A DNA stretch of 36,359 bases from an uncultured Nitrospirota bacterium. GTDB taxonomy: Bacteria; CG2-30-53-67. This document shows, in pieces, positions 8,404 to 17,078 of this stretch (positions are counted from its first letter, which is position 1; every line of letters begins with the position of its first letter). Location: assembly GCA_947259355.1 (NCBI GenBank), contig CAMYMF010000039.1:1-36359 (forward strand), read 5' to 3'. Below the pieces are notes generated by a model. That model was given only the letters and a program-made list of their open reading frames with translations. It made no database searches and had not been told where the DNA came from. A program made the translations under genes and the position numbers.

Positions 8404-9072
8404 ATGCTCAGACGCGCCCTTCTTCTCGTGTCATTCCTGCTGCTATCCCTGGCCGCCGCCGCCGAGGATCGGCGATACGACGTCCCCATCGGCAATGCCC
8501 CCCAGAGAGGCCCGGCCGATGCCCCGGTCACGATTATCGAGTTCATCGATTTTCAATGACCCCACTGTGTGGCGGCCGGTCCGGCCGTGCGAAGAATCCT
8601 CGAGGAACACAGCCAGGAGGTGCGTCTCGTTCTGAAGAACTACCCCTACAGGTACCGGGACTTCGCGCGCATCGCAGCCCAGGCGGCCCTGGCGGCCGGC
8701 GATCAGGAAAAGTACTGGGAGATGCATGACATCCTGCTGGAACGCTCCCCCATGCTCGACCGGGCCAGCCTCGTCAAGTATGCCGGGGATCTGGGTCTTG
8801 ATCTGGACCGCTTTGAAAAAGATCTCGACAGCCCCAAACACCAAGATCTGATCGATGGGGATATCAAACTGGCCGAGTCGTTGGACATCTACAACACACC
8901 GACCTTCTTCATCAACGGCCGAAAGGTGGTGGGAAACGCCCCCTATGAATACCTCAAGAAGGTCGTCCAAGAGGAGCTGAAGAATGCCGGCAGCCCGAAA
9001 GCACTTCCCTGCGGTGAGTGTCATCTCCATGCTCCTGTTTCTGATGCTGGCGGGATGCGGGCAGCGCGGTGA
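8404..9072 (+). CDS. DsbA-like thioredoxin-fold selenoprotein (UPHC active site)
   Basis: Read from the ATG at 8404 with the TGA at 8557-8559 as Sec52, this gives a 222-residue protein. A signal peptide (MLRRALLLVSFLLLSLAAAA) is followed by a DsbA/thioredoxin_4 fold with the active site FIDFQ-U-PHCVAAGP, where relatives have CxxC. It continues through LVLKNYPYR and the cis-proline loop YNTPTFFINGRKVVG. It should act in the periplasm as a disulfide oxidoreductase or reductase. The ribosome site AGGGGAGAGG precedes the start. Without Sec decoding, the signal peptide and first active-site residue would be cut off from the rest. Its end overlaps the cytochrome c peroxidase start by 89 bases in another frame. 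Selenoprotein DsbA-like proteins are known in sulfate- and metal-reducing bacteria. Confidence 0.92.
8573..8587 (+). promoter_or_regulatory. SECIS hairpin of the DsbA-like gene
   Basis: CGGCC (8573-8577) pairs with GGCCG (8583-8587) around a five-base loop GGTCC that starts 19 bases after the TGA. The loop begins with GGT, as in known bacterial SECIS loops. It lies inside the coding frame. Confidence 0.75.
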
Positions 9073-10063
9073 GCTGCAGGCAACCGGCCCGGTTCCCATT
9101 CCGAAGGAAAACCCTCAGACACCGGAAAAGATTGAACTGGGCAGAATTCTCTTCTTCGACCGGCGGCTCTCGGGCGACGGGACCATGAGCTGCGCGACCT
9201 GCCACGTGCCTGAGATGGGATTCTCCGACAACCAGGCCCTCTCCCTGGCCTATCCCACCACCAAGAGCTGGCGCAACACGCAAACCTTGGTCAACATCGC
9301 CTTTGCCAAGGCCCTCTTTCACGACGGGCGGGTCAGCTCCCTGGAGGAGCAGGCGGGACACCCCGTGCTCTCGCCCTTCGAGATGAACCGCAACCTCGAC
9401 TACGTGGAGGAGGTGCTCCGTTCGGTGCCGGAGTATGTGAGTCTCTTTCGCAAAACATTCGGCAACGACGATATTAGCAAGGAGCAGATGGCCCTGGCAC
9501 TGGCCGCCTTCCAGCGGACGCTTGTGTCGCGCAACGCACCGCTCGACAAATTCCTCAATGGCGACAAAGGGGCCCTGTCCGCCGATGCGCAGAAAGGGCT
9601 CGCGATCTTCCAGGGCAAGGGCCGCTGCATCGAGTGCCACCATGGAGTCAATCTCTCCGACAACCGCTTTTATGCACTCAACGTTCCGGAGAACCCTAGA
9701 TTCGTCGACGATCCCCGGGTGGCTGCCACACGGCGTTTCGTGGCAAAGATCAACGGGTACAAGAAGTTCAAGACCCTTGATGTCGATCCCGGCCGCTACC
9801 TCGTCACCAAAGACAAGAAGGACTGGCGGGCCTTTCGCACGCCCACCCTGCGGGACATCGCCCGACATGGGCCGTACATGCACAACGGGATCTATGCAAC
9901 CCTGGAAGAGGTGATTGATTTCTTCGACCGGGGCGGGGGCGAGAAGAACGGCGTGCTGCAACCACTCGGCCTGAGCCCGGAAGAGAAGCGACAGCTGAAA
10001 GCGTTCATGACCGACGCCCTGACGGGGGATGAGATCATCGTCCGCATGCCGAAGCTGCCCTGA
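8984..10063 (+). CDS. Dihaem cytochrome c peroxidase (CcpA/MauG family) lipoprotein
   Basis: The 359-residue protein has a lipoprotein signal (LFLMLAGC, Cys25 lipidated) and two haem c motifs, C70ATCH74 and C215IECH219. Further family motifs are GRILFFDRRLSGDGTMSC, FHDGR, LSPFEM, and the C-terminal FRTPTLRDIARHGPYMHNG that contains the distal haem ligand methionine. It would reduce hydrogen peroxide in the periplasm using electrons from small cytochromes, or act as a related MauG-type enzyme. The start has GAGGAG seven bases upstream, inside the preceding selenoprotein gene. The 89-base overlap suggests co-transcription and coupled translation with it. Confidence 0.93.
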   Translation: MPAARKHFPAVSVISMLLFLMLAGCGQRGELQATGPVPIPKENPQTPEKIELGRILFFDRRLSGDGTMSCATCHVPEMGFSDNQALSLAYPTTKSWRNTQTLVNIAFAKALFHDGRVSSLEEQAGHPVLSPFEMNRNLDYVEEVLRSVPEYVSLFRKTFGNDDISKEQMALALAAFQRTLVSRNAPLDKFLNGDKGALSADAQKGLAIFQGKGRCIECHHGVNLSDNRFYALNVPENPRFVDDPRVAATRRFVAKINGYKKFKTLDVDPGRYLVTKDKKDWRAFRTPTLRDIARHGPYMHNGIYATLEEVIDFFDRGGGEKNGVLQPLGLSPEEKRQLKAFMTDALTGDEIIVRMPKLP

Positions 10064-10083
10064 GGCCGGGCAGAGTATCCGGT

Positions 10084-10118
10084 CCCTCACGACGATTGCT
10101 CATGCAATATTCGGGCTA
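10084..10118 (-). repeat. Dispersed gene-end repeat, copy A
   Basis: On the minus strand this reads TAGCCCGAATATTGCATGAG followed by CAATCGTCGTGAGGG. Its first three bases are the stop codon of tamB. Related copies occur at 19341-19379 and 31792-31830, and shorter ones at 19003 and 17079. It lies between the convergent ends of the peroxidase gene and tamB. Confidence 0.8.
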
Positions 10119-13100
10119 CTCCCTTTCAATGCGATAGATGAGATCCCCACCACTTTCGAAGCCGTATTCCGTCTGCACCAACCATTTGCTGCTGATTTGG
10201 TAACGCAGCCGGAAGGTGCTCACCGGATCAAAGAGGCCGATGCCGTAACTCACATAGAGTCGGGGCGAAAGATACTTCCCGATGAAGACAGTCGCTTCGT
10301 CCGCAGCGCTTCCGCCCTCGATCTCAATCTCTTCAATGCCGAACATGCTGCCGACCTGCTCCGCCAGCAAACCGCCGCCGGTGAGGCCGAGAGAAAGGGC
10401 CGCGTCGTAGAGCATCTCTCCCTCGGCGCCGGTGGCCTGCTCCGAGGGACGTCCCAGCACGAGATACGAGAGGGCATCGGTCTGGTCCAGAGAGGGTGAC
10501 GAAAAAAGCTCCATCCGGGGCTCCCGCAGCGTGCCGCGCACATCGACCCCCGTCATCAGCGCTCCCGTGCGCCGCACGGCCCGGACATCGAGTCCGGGAT
10601 CGTCAATGGGCCCGCCCGTAAAGAGGAGCCGTCCCCGCTCGATCTCGAGGTTCTGTCCGTAGGCTCTATACTTGCCGTCGAGGACCTGAAGCTCCCCCTG
10701 GCCGGTGGTCAGTTTCTCCGGCGTGTCCACGGCAGTGACACTGCCGGTGATCTGGCCGGTGAGACCAAAACCACTGAAGGCCACGTCATCGCCCAGGCTC
10801 AACTGGACGCGGGTGACGATCCGCCGTCCGGGGGCCGCTGCATCGTCGGTCTCCTCGGTCACAATGATCACATCCCGGGACCGGGGGACACCGCCTGAGA
10901 GCTCCAACGGCTCGATGCGAGCGGAAGGCACATGGACTTTGCCCGATACGTCGATCCCTTCGCGCTCGAAACGCAGCCGCAGATCGGGCGAGGCTAGCAC
11001 CCGGGCCTCCGGAAGGTTTACAATCTCAACCTCTTCGCCATGCACCACCAGCGTCCCCGGAAAACCCGCCTCAGGTGCCAGGTCCACCTCACCGCTCAGG
11101 GCCATTTGACCGCTACCGGAGGTGGCCTGTCCTGTGATCGTGATGAATGTCTCCCCCCGACTGGCCGCCTCCAGCCGGACCCCTTGGAGTCGAATTCCGA
11201 GCACCGGTACGGCAGCCTGCCCGTCGGCGAGGCTGAGGGTGCCCCGCACAGTCGGCTGCCGGAGAGATCCCGAAAAGACCAGATCCGATCGCACCGCCCC
11301 CTGCACATCGCTCAGCTCGGGAAGAAATGCGGGCACCCACCCCAGCTGCAACATCTCGCCACGGAGGGAACCGCTGAGCCTCCTTTTTTCGGCGCTCAGA
11401 TCGAGCGGCGTGAAGGGCGCGATTCGGAGTGCGCCGTCCACGCCCCCGCCCTCCGCCAGAGCGAGTGTGAGTTCCGCTGTCAGGTCCGCCTCGTCCGTTC
11501 GAAGGGTCAGAGCTCCGGCATCGAATCGCAGGACCAGCGGTGCCTCAAAGCCCGCCGCGTAGGTCAGTCTGCCCCCGTCGGTCCTCAGGACCGCCGTTCC
11601 CTGAAGCACCCTATCCGCGCTGAGTGTTGCATCGGCCTCACCATCCAGAGTGCCGTCGATCTCCAGGGTCGGGGGGAGTCCGTGCTGGAAAACCGCCAGG
11701 GGCAGACGGGTCAGCATCAGCCGGGCCCGGCCCTGGGCATCGCGACGCCGGTCGACCTGGAGGCAAATCTTCGACGGGTCGTTTTCCCAACAGAGCTCCT
11801 CCGTCCCAACGGCATCCCGCGCCACCGTCACGCCGCCCGGCTCGGCCAGTTCCCAGACGCCCAGGCGGATGGCGGCGAGACGCACGTCCTCAACCATCCC
11901 CACCCATCGGCCTTTGCCGTATCCTCCGGACAGGACCATGTCCAGCGCCGCCTCGTCGGACACGGCATGGAGGGCCAGTTGGTGGGCTGAAACGGTGCCG
12001 GTTCCGTTCAGACGAAGTCGCTCAACGGTACGCCCCGCCAGCACGAGCGCGCCGCCGTTCACTTGCAGCCGTGATGCCCCCTCTGCCGTGAGGTCCAGAT
12101 CCAAGTCGGCCTTCAGGGTGCCCGCGTGAGCATCCTGCACAGCCATCCCGGTCCCCCGCAGGGCTGCCGTGATACGGGGCCCCTGGCGCGCACCCGTCAC
12201 GGTCCCAGTCCCGCGCAAGCGCCCCTGTCCGCCCGGCAGGAGATCGGCCAAATCTCCGGCGTCGATCTCCCAGGCCAGGTCCCAGTGATCTTTCAGGGAG
12301 CCCGATGCCTTGAGTACAGCCGATCCGGATCGTAGCGAAACGCCCGAGAGCGTGTAGTGTTGGCCGCGTATGTCAAGACTACCGGCCGCCTGAAAAGGAT
12401 GCCCCCGCAGAACGCCCGCCACGTTGGAAACGGACAGCAATGTGCGCCCGGTACCCTGGCGGGAGGCACGCACCGAAAGAGCCAGACGGCCGGGCCATTG
12501 CGGCCAAAGCCGGCCGGGGTCCAGAGCCCTTCCGTTGGCCTGCAGGCTCCAGGACATCTCCGGTCGCCAGCGTAGATCGCCCCGTCCAGAAAGCTCGCCG
12601 TCGAGGAGGCCTGCGCGGATGGTGTCCAGAACCAGAGCCGTCCGGCTGCCTGAGCCGCTCACCGTCCAGTGCCCCTCCGGTATCTGCCGCCCGGCGACGG
12701 TCGTTTTCGCATCCAGGGCATAGGCATCGGGCGTGCCCCGGACGGAAAACTCCCCGGCAGCGCTTCGCAACGCCGGGTCTTTTCCCGTCAACGGCCACTG
12801 CAACTCCTGCCACCGGCCACGCAGGTCAAAACGGGCCTGTCCCCCTTCGGCGCGATAGTTCCCGATCATCTCAACGCGACCTGCTTCTTCCGGTCTCGAC
12901 ACCGTCAGCTTTGAAATGTCCCAAAGGCCATCTTTTCCCCGCAGCGCAAAATCGAGTAGGGCTTGTCCGTAGCGCGTCTCGGAAAGCGCCAGACTCCCCT
13001 CAAATGCCATCCACGCGCGCGCCCCTTCCCCGGCGATGCGTCCTGTGACACTTGCCGCCGGCCAGGCAGTCTGAACTTTCTGCAGCGACATATCGCGAAG

Positions 13101-13853
13101 ATCCAGGCCGCCCTGCCAGGCAGGCTCTGACAGCAGATTCTCTGCGGTGGCCGTCAGCACCACCTCGCCGGGATCCCTCAGATGCTGGACAACTTCCAGC
13201 TTCTTGAGCGTTCCCTTCACGGTGCCTTCGCCACGCAGGGGAGACCATCCCGTCGGCTCGGCCGACCACTCGACACGCAGGTCCACCGGGTAATCCCTCC
13301 TGGGCTCCAGGACACCCGCCAACCGCACGGCAAACTGGGGGAACGCAACATGAAGGTTTCGGATCTGGACCGCCCGGGGACCTATGGTCGCGTCAGTCTT
13401 GAGCGCTTCCACCACGATGGGCGAGTCTGCCCCGGGTCGATAGATCTTCAAATCCCGAAGGGCAACGTTCTCCAGTGAAACGGCAAGGGGAAAGCGAATG
13501 TCCGGCGGCGCCATCGGCGACGGTCGGGCCTGCTTTGCTTTAAGGCGAAGCGTCAGGCCTTTAGCCTTTACTTGGGTGGCTTGGAGGTGTCTGGAGAGTA
13601 GGGCCTTGGGGTTCCAGTCAAAAAGACATGTGTCCAGGCTCATGTTCACCGTCTCGTTCTCATAACGAAGGCCCGAGAGCTCAAGGGGGCCGAGAATCCG
13701 GCCGCGGGCCGTCTCGAGCGTGAGTGTTCCCGGCGCCACAGCGGTTGCCCCTCTCATCGCCCAATGCAGCCCCCGCTCCGTCGTCACGAGAAACGTGACC
13801 GCCACAGCGAGGAGAAGCACGATGATCAACAGAAAGAGCAGAATCCGTTTCAT
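10116..13853 (-). CDS. tamB: Translocation and assembly module subunit TamB
   Basis: This 1245-residue AsmA-like envelope protein has an N-terminal membrane anchor (ILLFLLIIVLLLAVAVTFLV). A very long region of repetitive beta-strands follows, predicted to form a lipid-carrying groove across the periplasm. The C-terminal DUF490/TamB domain has the typical DALSYLVLGRP block about 90 residues from the end and finishes LVQTEYGFESGGDLIYRIER. TamB works with TamA in outer-membrane biogenesis, and lipid transport is the current view of the family. The start at 13853 overlaps the tamA stop by four bases (ATGA), a sign of coupled translation. The stop codon TAG is the first triplet of a dispersed repeat. 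Confidence 0.95.
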   Translation of the reverse strand: MKRILLFLLIIVLLLAVAVTFLVTTERGLHWAMRGATAVAPGTLTLETARGRILGPLELSGLRYENETVNMSLDTCLFDWNPKALLSRHLQATQVKAKGLTLRLKAKQARPSPMAPPDIRFPLAVSLENVALRDLKIYRPGADSPIVVEALKTDATIGPRAVQIRNLHVAFPQFAVRLAGVLEPRRDYPVDLRVEWSAEPTGWSPLRGEGTVKGTLKKLEVVQHLRDPGEVVLTATAENLLSEPAWQGGLDLRDMSLQKVQTAWPAASVTGRIAGEGARAWMAFEGSLALSETRYGQALLDFALRGKDGLWDISKLTVSRPEEAGRVEMIGNYRAEGGQARFDLRGRWQELQWPLTGKDPALRSAAGEFSVRGTPDAYALDAKTTVAGRQIPEGHWTVSGSGSRTALVLDTIRAGLLDGELSGRGDLRWRPEMSWSLQANGRALDPGRLWPQWPGRLALSVRASRQGTGRTLLSVSNVAGVLRGHPFQAAGSLDIRGQHYTLSGVSLRSGSAVLKASGSLKDHWDLAWEIDAGDLADLLPGGQGRLRGTGTVTGARQGPRITAALRGTGMAVQDAHAGTLKADLDLDLTAEGASRLQVNGGALVLAGRTVERLRLNGTGTVSAHQLALHAVSDEAALDMVLSGGYGKGRWVGMVEDVRLAAIRLGVWELAEPGGVTVARDAVGTEELCWENDPSKICLQVDRRRDAQGRARLMLTRLPLAVFQHGLPPTLEIDGTLDGEADATLSADRVLQGTAVLRTDGGRLTYAAGFEAPLVLRFDAGALTLRTDEADLTAELTLALAEGGGVDGALRIAPFTPLDLSAEKRRLSGSLRGEMLQLGWVPAFLPELSDVQGAVRSDLVFSGSLRQPTVRGTLSLADGQAAVPVLGIRLQGVRLEAASRGETFITITGQATSGSGQMALSGEVDLAPEAGFPGTLVVHGEEVEIVNLPEARVLASPDLRLRFEREGIDVSGKVHVPSARIEPLELSGGVPRSRDVIIVTEETDDAAAPGRRIVTRVQLSLGDDVAFSGFGLTGQITGSVTAVDTPEKLTTGQGELQVLDGKYRAYGQNLEIERGRLLFTGGPIDDPGLDVRAVRRTGALMTGVDVRGTLREPRMELFSSPSLDQTDALSYLVLGRPSEQATGAEGEMLYDAALSLGLTGGGLLAEQVGSMFGIEEIEIEGGSAADEATVFIGKYLSPRLYVSYGIGLFDPVSTFRLRYQISSKWLVQTEYGFESGGDLIYRIERE

Positions 13854-15598
13854 AGGTCTGGTCCCAATGTGAAATGAAGTCGCCACGGATTTCCCCGCTC
13901 GCTCACTGCAGAGGCCAGATCGAGCCGGATCAATCCCACCGGCGAGCGCCATCGCAGGCCCCCGCCCACCCCTTCGTTGTACGATTCGGAGGGTGAATCA
14001 AAGGCATTGCCCACGTCGTAAAAAAGGGCGGCGCTGAAGTTCCGGGGAAGTTTGTGTTCATATTCGACACTCCCCACCAGCAGGTGCTTCCCTCCCACAA
14101 CCTCACCCGAGCTGTCCGTCGGTCCCAGCGAGCGGTACGCATAGCCCCGAATGCTCTGATCGCCCCCCGCAAAGAAGCGCAGCGATGCCGGAATCTCGGA
14201 GAACTCCGAAACCAGGCTCGTGCCGCCGTCGCCCCGCAGAAGGATCCTGCCGAAATCCCGCACACCATAGATATATTTGAAGGAGAGCCGGCACTGCAGA
14301 AAGGAGGTATCCGAGAGAAAGGCATCGTGGGCCCCCTTGACCTCCAGAAGTACCCGATACCCCCGGGTGGCGTAGATGCGGTCATCGGCTTTGATTCTCG
14401 TCCAGCTCATCCCGGGGAGAAGGAGGTTGGACTCTCCCTTCTCGTCACCCACGCTGAAGTCCTCTCGTTGATACTTGACAAAGACGGTCTCTTTCCATTT
14501 GCCCCGCAGGTGGTGGTCACTCACACCGAGAGAAAAGGTGTCACTCTCACTGGTGTCCGTCTCCTCTCGCAACCACCCTGCCGTGTAGTTCCGCTGCTCT
14601 ACCAGCGGGTTCTTCAGCGGTACGATGTAGCGGGTGGTAAAGTTGCTGCGGACCTCCGAGAGCCGCAGTTCGGTGCGCATCTGGTGACCCCAGCGATTGA
14701 TGCGGCGGCTGTCCCACCCGAGGCTCCCCCTTAGGCCGGTATCGGTCCCGTATCCTATGCCGGCCGTGTACTGCTGGCGTTTCAGCGGCACCAGCTTCAC
14801 CTCTACCGGGATCTCCAGCCCTTCGGCCAGGTCTCGGCGGGGCCGCACTTCGATCTCGCTGAAGTAGTTGCCGTCACGCAGCGCGTTCTGAAGTTGAAAC
14901 AGGCTCGATTGCAGGTAGGGATCGCCCCGCTTGAAGGTGACGAAGCGGGAGAGGAACTCGGCGCTGAACTTTTTCTGCTGAAAGCGCACCTCACCGAAGC
15001 GGTACCGCGGCCCCGTCTCCAGATGGAGTGTGACGACTGCCGCGTGCTTTTCCGGTGTGACTTCGATGCGATGCTCCGTCAGTTCCGCATCGAAGTAGCC
15101 CCGGTTTAGTGCGAGCCGCTGCCACCTTCGCTTTTCCTTCTCGTACACCCCGTGATCGAGGATGCTCCCGTTCTGCAGGGGATAGGCAGCAATGAGATCT
15201 CGCAGTGCCTTGTCATCCGAACCGGCGCCCAAAATACGCAGCTTCAGGTCGCGCACCCGCACAGGCTCTCCCGGAAAGACGGTGTACCGAACGCGCCAGA
15301 GGTCCCCCTCTCGGCGGAGTTCCCCCTCCAGCCGCGGCGCATAATAACCGAAGGGCTGCAGGGAAGGTCCGATCTCCTCAAAAGCCCTTTCATAGAGGCG
15401 CTTCACAAGCGGATCCGTCAGATTGGTGCGGTCCTTGTATTTCTCGATACTGAGCGACGCCCGCACGTTCTCCAGCAGCGCACCTTCCACGCCGGCAATG
15501 CTCACCTCGATCCCGTTGGGCGCAGCTGCAGCTGCCGGCAGTGCGAAGAGGGCCCAAGAGAGCAGGACCCATGTGATGACACTGAGACGTATTGGCAT
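13850..15598 (-). CDS. tamA: Outer-membrane Omp85-family protein TamA
   Basis: The 582-residue product begins with a signal peptide (VITWVLLSWALFALPAAAAA). Three POTRA-like domains cover about residues 25-260 (for example YPLQNGSILDHGVYEKEKRR and FVTFKRGDPYLQSSLFQLQN). A 16-strand beta-barrel domain follows, carrying the Omp85 loop-6 motif in FFAGGDQSIRGYAYRSLGP and ending in LHFTLGPDL. It partners the downstream TamB. A longer open frame reaches 16033, but only the part from the ATG at 15598 resembles the family, and the longer one would overlap the rhodanese gene. The ribosome site is weak. Confidence 0.94.
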   Translation of the reverse strand: MPIRLSVITWVLLSWALFALPAAAAAPNGIEVSIAGVEGALLENVRASLSIEKYKDRTNLTDPLVKRLYERAFEEIGPSLQPFGYYAPRLEGELRREGDLWRVRYTVFPGEPVRVRDLKLRILGAGSDDKALRDLIAAYPLQNGSILDHGVYEKEKRRWQRLALNRGYFDAELTEHRIEVTPEKHAAVVTLHLETGPRYRFGEVRFQQKKFSAEFLSRFVTFKRGDPYLQSSLFQLQNALRDGNYFSEIEVRPRRDLAEGLEIPVEVKLVPLKRQQYTAGIGYGTDTGLRGSLGWDSRRINRWGHQMRTELRLSEVRSNFTTRYIVPLKNPLVEQRNYTAGWLREETDTSESDTFSLGVSDHHLRGKWKETVFVKYQREDFSVGDEKGESNLLLPGMSWTRIKADDRIYATRGYRVLLEVKGAHDAFLSDTSFLQCRLSFKYIYGVRDFGRILLRGDGGTSLVSEFSEIPASLRFFAGGDQSIRGYAYRSLGPTDSSGEVVGGKHLLVGSVEYEHKLPRNFSAALFYDVGNAFDSPSESYNEGVGGGLRWRSPVGLIRLDLASAVSERGNPWRLHFTLGPDL

Positions 15599-15786
15599 GA
15601 ATGTGATCAACCCGCCGGCAACAACACATGGAAACCAAGGGGTGTGATGGAACAGGTTGTGGACCAGCGCGCAGGCGATGGCCTCCCCGGACGGCACACG
15701 GCGGCCTGGTGAATCGAAAGCAAACGATCTTCCCCGCAGAAAACCTCTTTCAAAGGGGCACGACCTCCCAGCGGGCCGATGCCAGA

Positions 15787-16104
15787 TTATTCCAGAGGAT
15801 AACCCGCCGCTTTCCAGCCTCCCACACCACCACGAAGCACGGCCGCACGGGTAAAGCCCTCTTTCAGGTATTCCTCGGCCTGACCGACCGCACTTCCCTC
15901 CCCCGGTCAGGCACAGTAGAAAATGATCTCCTGGTCCCGAGGCAGGTTGCGGCGCCTCGCGTTGAACTCGTCGAAAGAGATGGCCCCTTCCAGACGGTTT
16001 TGAATGTATTTTTCCTCTTCCACGTAGGCGCAAACCAACAGCGCTTCTCCCGACACCACCTTTCGACGGGTTTCGGCTGCCGTGAAGCGAACAGGTCTTG
16101 TCAT
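15787..16104 (-). CDS. Rhodanese-like selenoprotein
   Basis: From the ATG at 16104 (GAGGAG six bases upstream) the frame gives 105 residues if the TGA at 15909-15907 is read as Sec66. The core is QEIIFYCA-U-PGEGSAVGQA, then YLKEGFTRAAVLRGGVGGWK and the rhodanese ending AAGYPLE. In related single-domain rhodaneses the loop reads YCxCPxE, so Sec replaces the second cysteine. An earlier N-terminal block (YIQNRLEGAISFDEFNARR) is also rhodanese-like. No signal peptide is visible, so it is probably cytoplasmic, handling sulfane sulfur or selenium. Stopping at the TGA would remove a third of the domain, including the GGVxGWxxAGYP signature. Confidence 0.88.
15876..15890 (-). promoter_or_regulatory. 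SECIS hairpin of the rhodanese-like gene
   Basis: On the minus strand CGGTC (15890-15886) pairs with GGCCG (15880-15876), with one U-G pair, around a five-base loop GGTCA. The loop starts 22 bases after the TGA. The hairpin is almost the same as that of the DsbA-like gene. Confidence 0.75.
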
Positions 16105-16127
16105 GGTGTACTCCTCAGTCTTGACAA

Positions 16128-17066
16128 TCATGGTTTGCCATCACTGCTTTCGTGCACGCATCTTTGAGCGTCACCATCATAATACAGACGGGAAGATCGC
16201 ACAACCGATGCCGACGGCCTGTGGTCAACCTGTGCTCCGGCGCGTGCCGCAGCAACCGATTCGAGCCATTGCAGCCACCGGTCCCGAAAACGCTCGGGAG
16301 AGAGGGCGTAAGTTCGCTCGAAGGCTCTCCTGAAACTCTCTCCAGCTGCCATTCGGGCCAGAAGCTTCCGGACGGCCTGGTCGCCGAAGTTACCGATCAG
16401 ATAACCAACGAGATGATGGGCCGATGAGTAGCTCAGCTTCTGCCGCACCCGAATATCCTCCGGCGTCGGGGAGAGGGGATCGAAGTCACGGTGCCATTTC
16501 AGTTTGCGCAGGAGGGTCTTTGCGTCGTATCGTCCGGCGTCCTGTCCGGCCGTGAACGACGCCAAGCCTTCGCCGAACCAGAAAGGATCCTTTCGCGCCC
16601 CCTCCAGGCCGGTGATGCCGGCCGTCTGATAGTGCACCACATGGGTCAACTCATGGGCCATAAGTTGGAAAAGATGCTCCTCCTTCAGAAGTGGCCAGGA
16701 GCGCGGCGACTGTAATGATATGCCGTCGGCCGTGGCCCAGGCCTTCAGCCAGGGGTAGCCCCTTCGCTGAACGGCCTTTTCCAACTCCAGATGATTGGGA
16801 TACACGGTCACGATCACCGGCCTCGACAGGGTGCCCCACCGCGAGGCTTTTACCAAACCGGCCCGGACGGCCGCTTCCACAAGCGGAAGGACCCCTTGAT
16901 CTTCCTCTAAGTGGTAAATGGTCAGGGGCAGATCGCTTACCCGGTAGAGACGGTATGCTTCAAGGTCATAAAAGACGGAGGGGAGACAAACGGCGCACCC
17001 CTGAAGGCCGATGAATAGGAGCAAAATCACGAGCGTCGAAGTTGTGTAGCGCTGGATCACGGTCAC
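16128..17066 (-). CDS. Lipoprotein with peptidase MA-like (gluzincin) domain
   Basis: The GTG start at 17066 has AAGGGG six bases upstream. The 312-residue product has a lipoprotein signal (TTSTLVILLLFIGLQGCAV). The zinc motif is in LMAHELTHVVHYQTAG, and a downstream glutamate is supplied by PFWFGEGLASFTAGQDAGRY. This HExxH...GEGxA arrangement is typical of the peptidase MA family of gluzincin metalloproteases. It would sit on the periplasmic face of a membrane. The substrate is unknown. The stop lies 23 bases upstream of the rhodanese-like gene start, so the two may be co-transcribed, with tamAB further downstream. Confidence 0.85.
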   Translation of the reverse strand: MTVIQRYTTSTLVILLLFIGLQGCAVCLPSVFYDLEAYRLYRVSDLPLTIYHLEEDQGVLPLVEAAVRAGLVKASRWGTLSRPVIVTVYPNHLELEKAVQRRGYPWLKAWATADGISLQSPRSWPLLKEEHLFQLMAHELTHVVHYQTAGITGLEGARKDPFWFGEGLASFTAGQDAGRYDAKTLLRKLKWHRDFDPLSPTPEDIRVRQKLSYSSAHHLVGYLIGNFGDQAVRKLLARMAAGESFRRAFERTYALSPERFRDRWLQWLESVAAARAGAQVDHRPSASVVRSSRLYYDGDAQRCVHESSDGKP

Positions 17067-17078
17067 TGCAGGCCCCTT

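Noticed and set aside
8569-9072. A separate short gene starting after the TGA at 8557
   Set aside because: It would lack the signal peptide and the first active-site position of the thioredoxin fold; Sec readthrough explains the whole.
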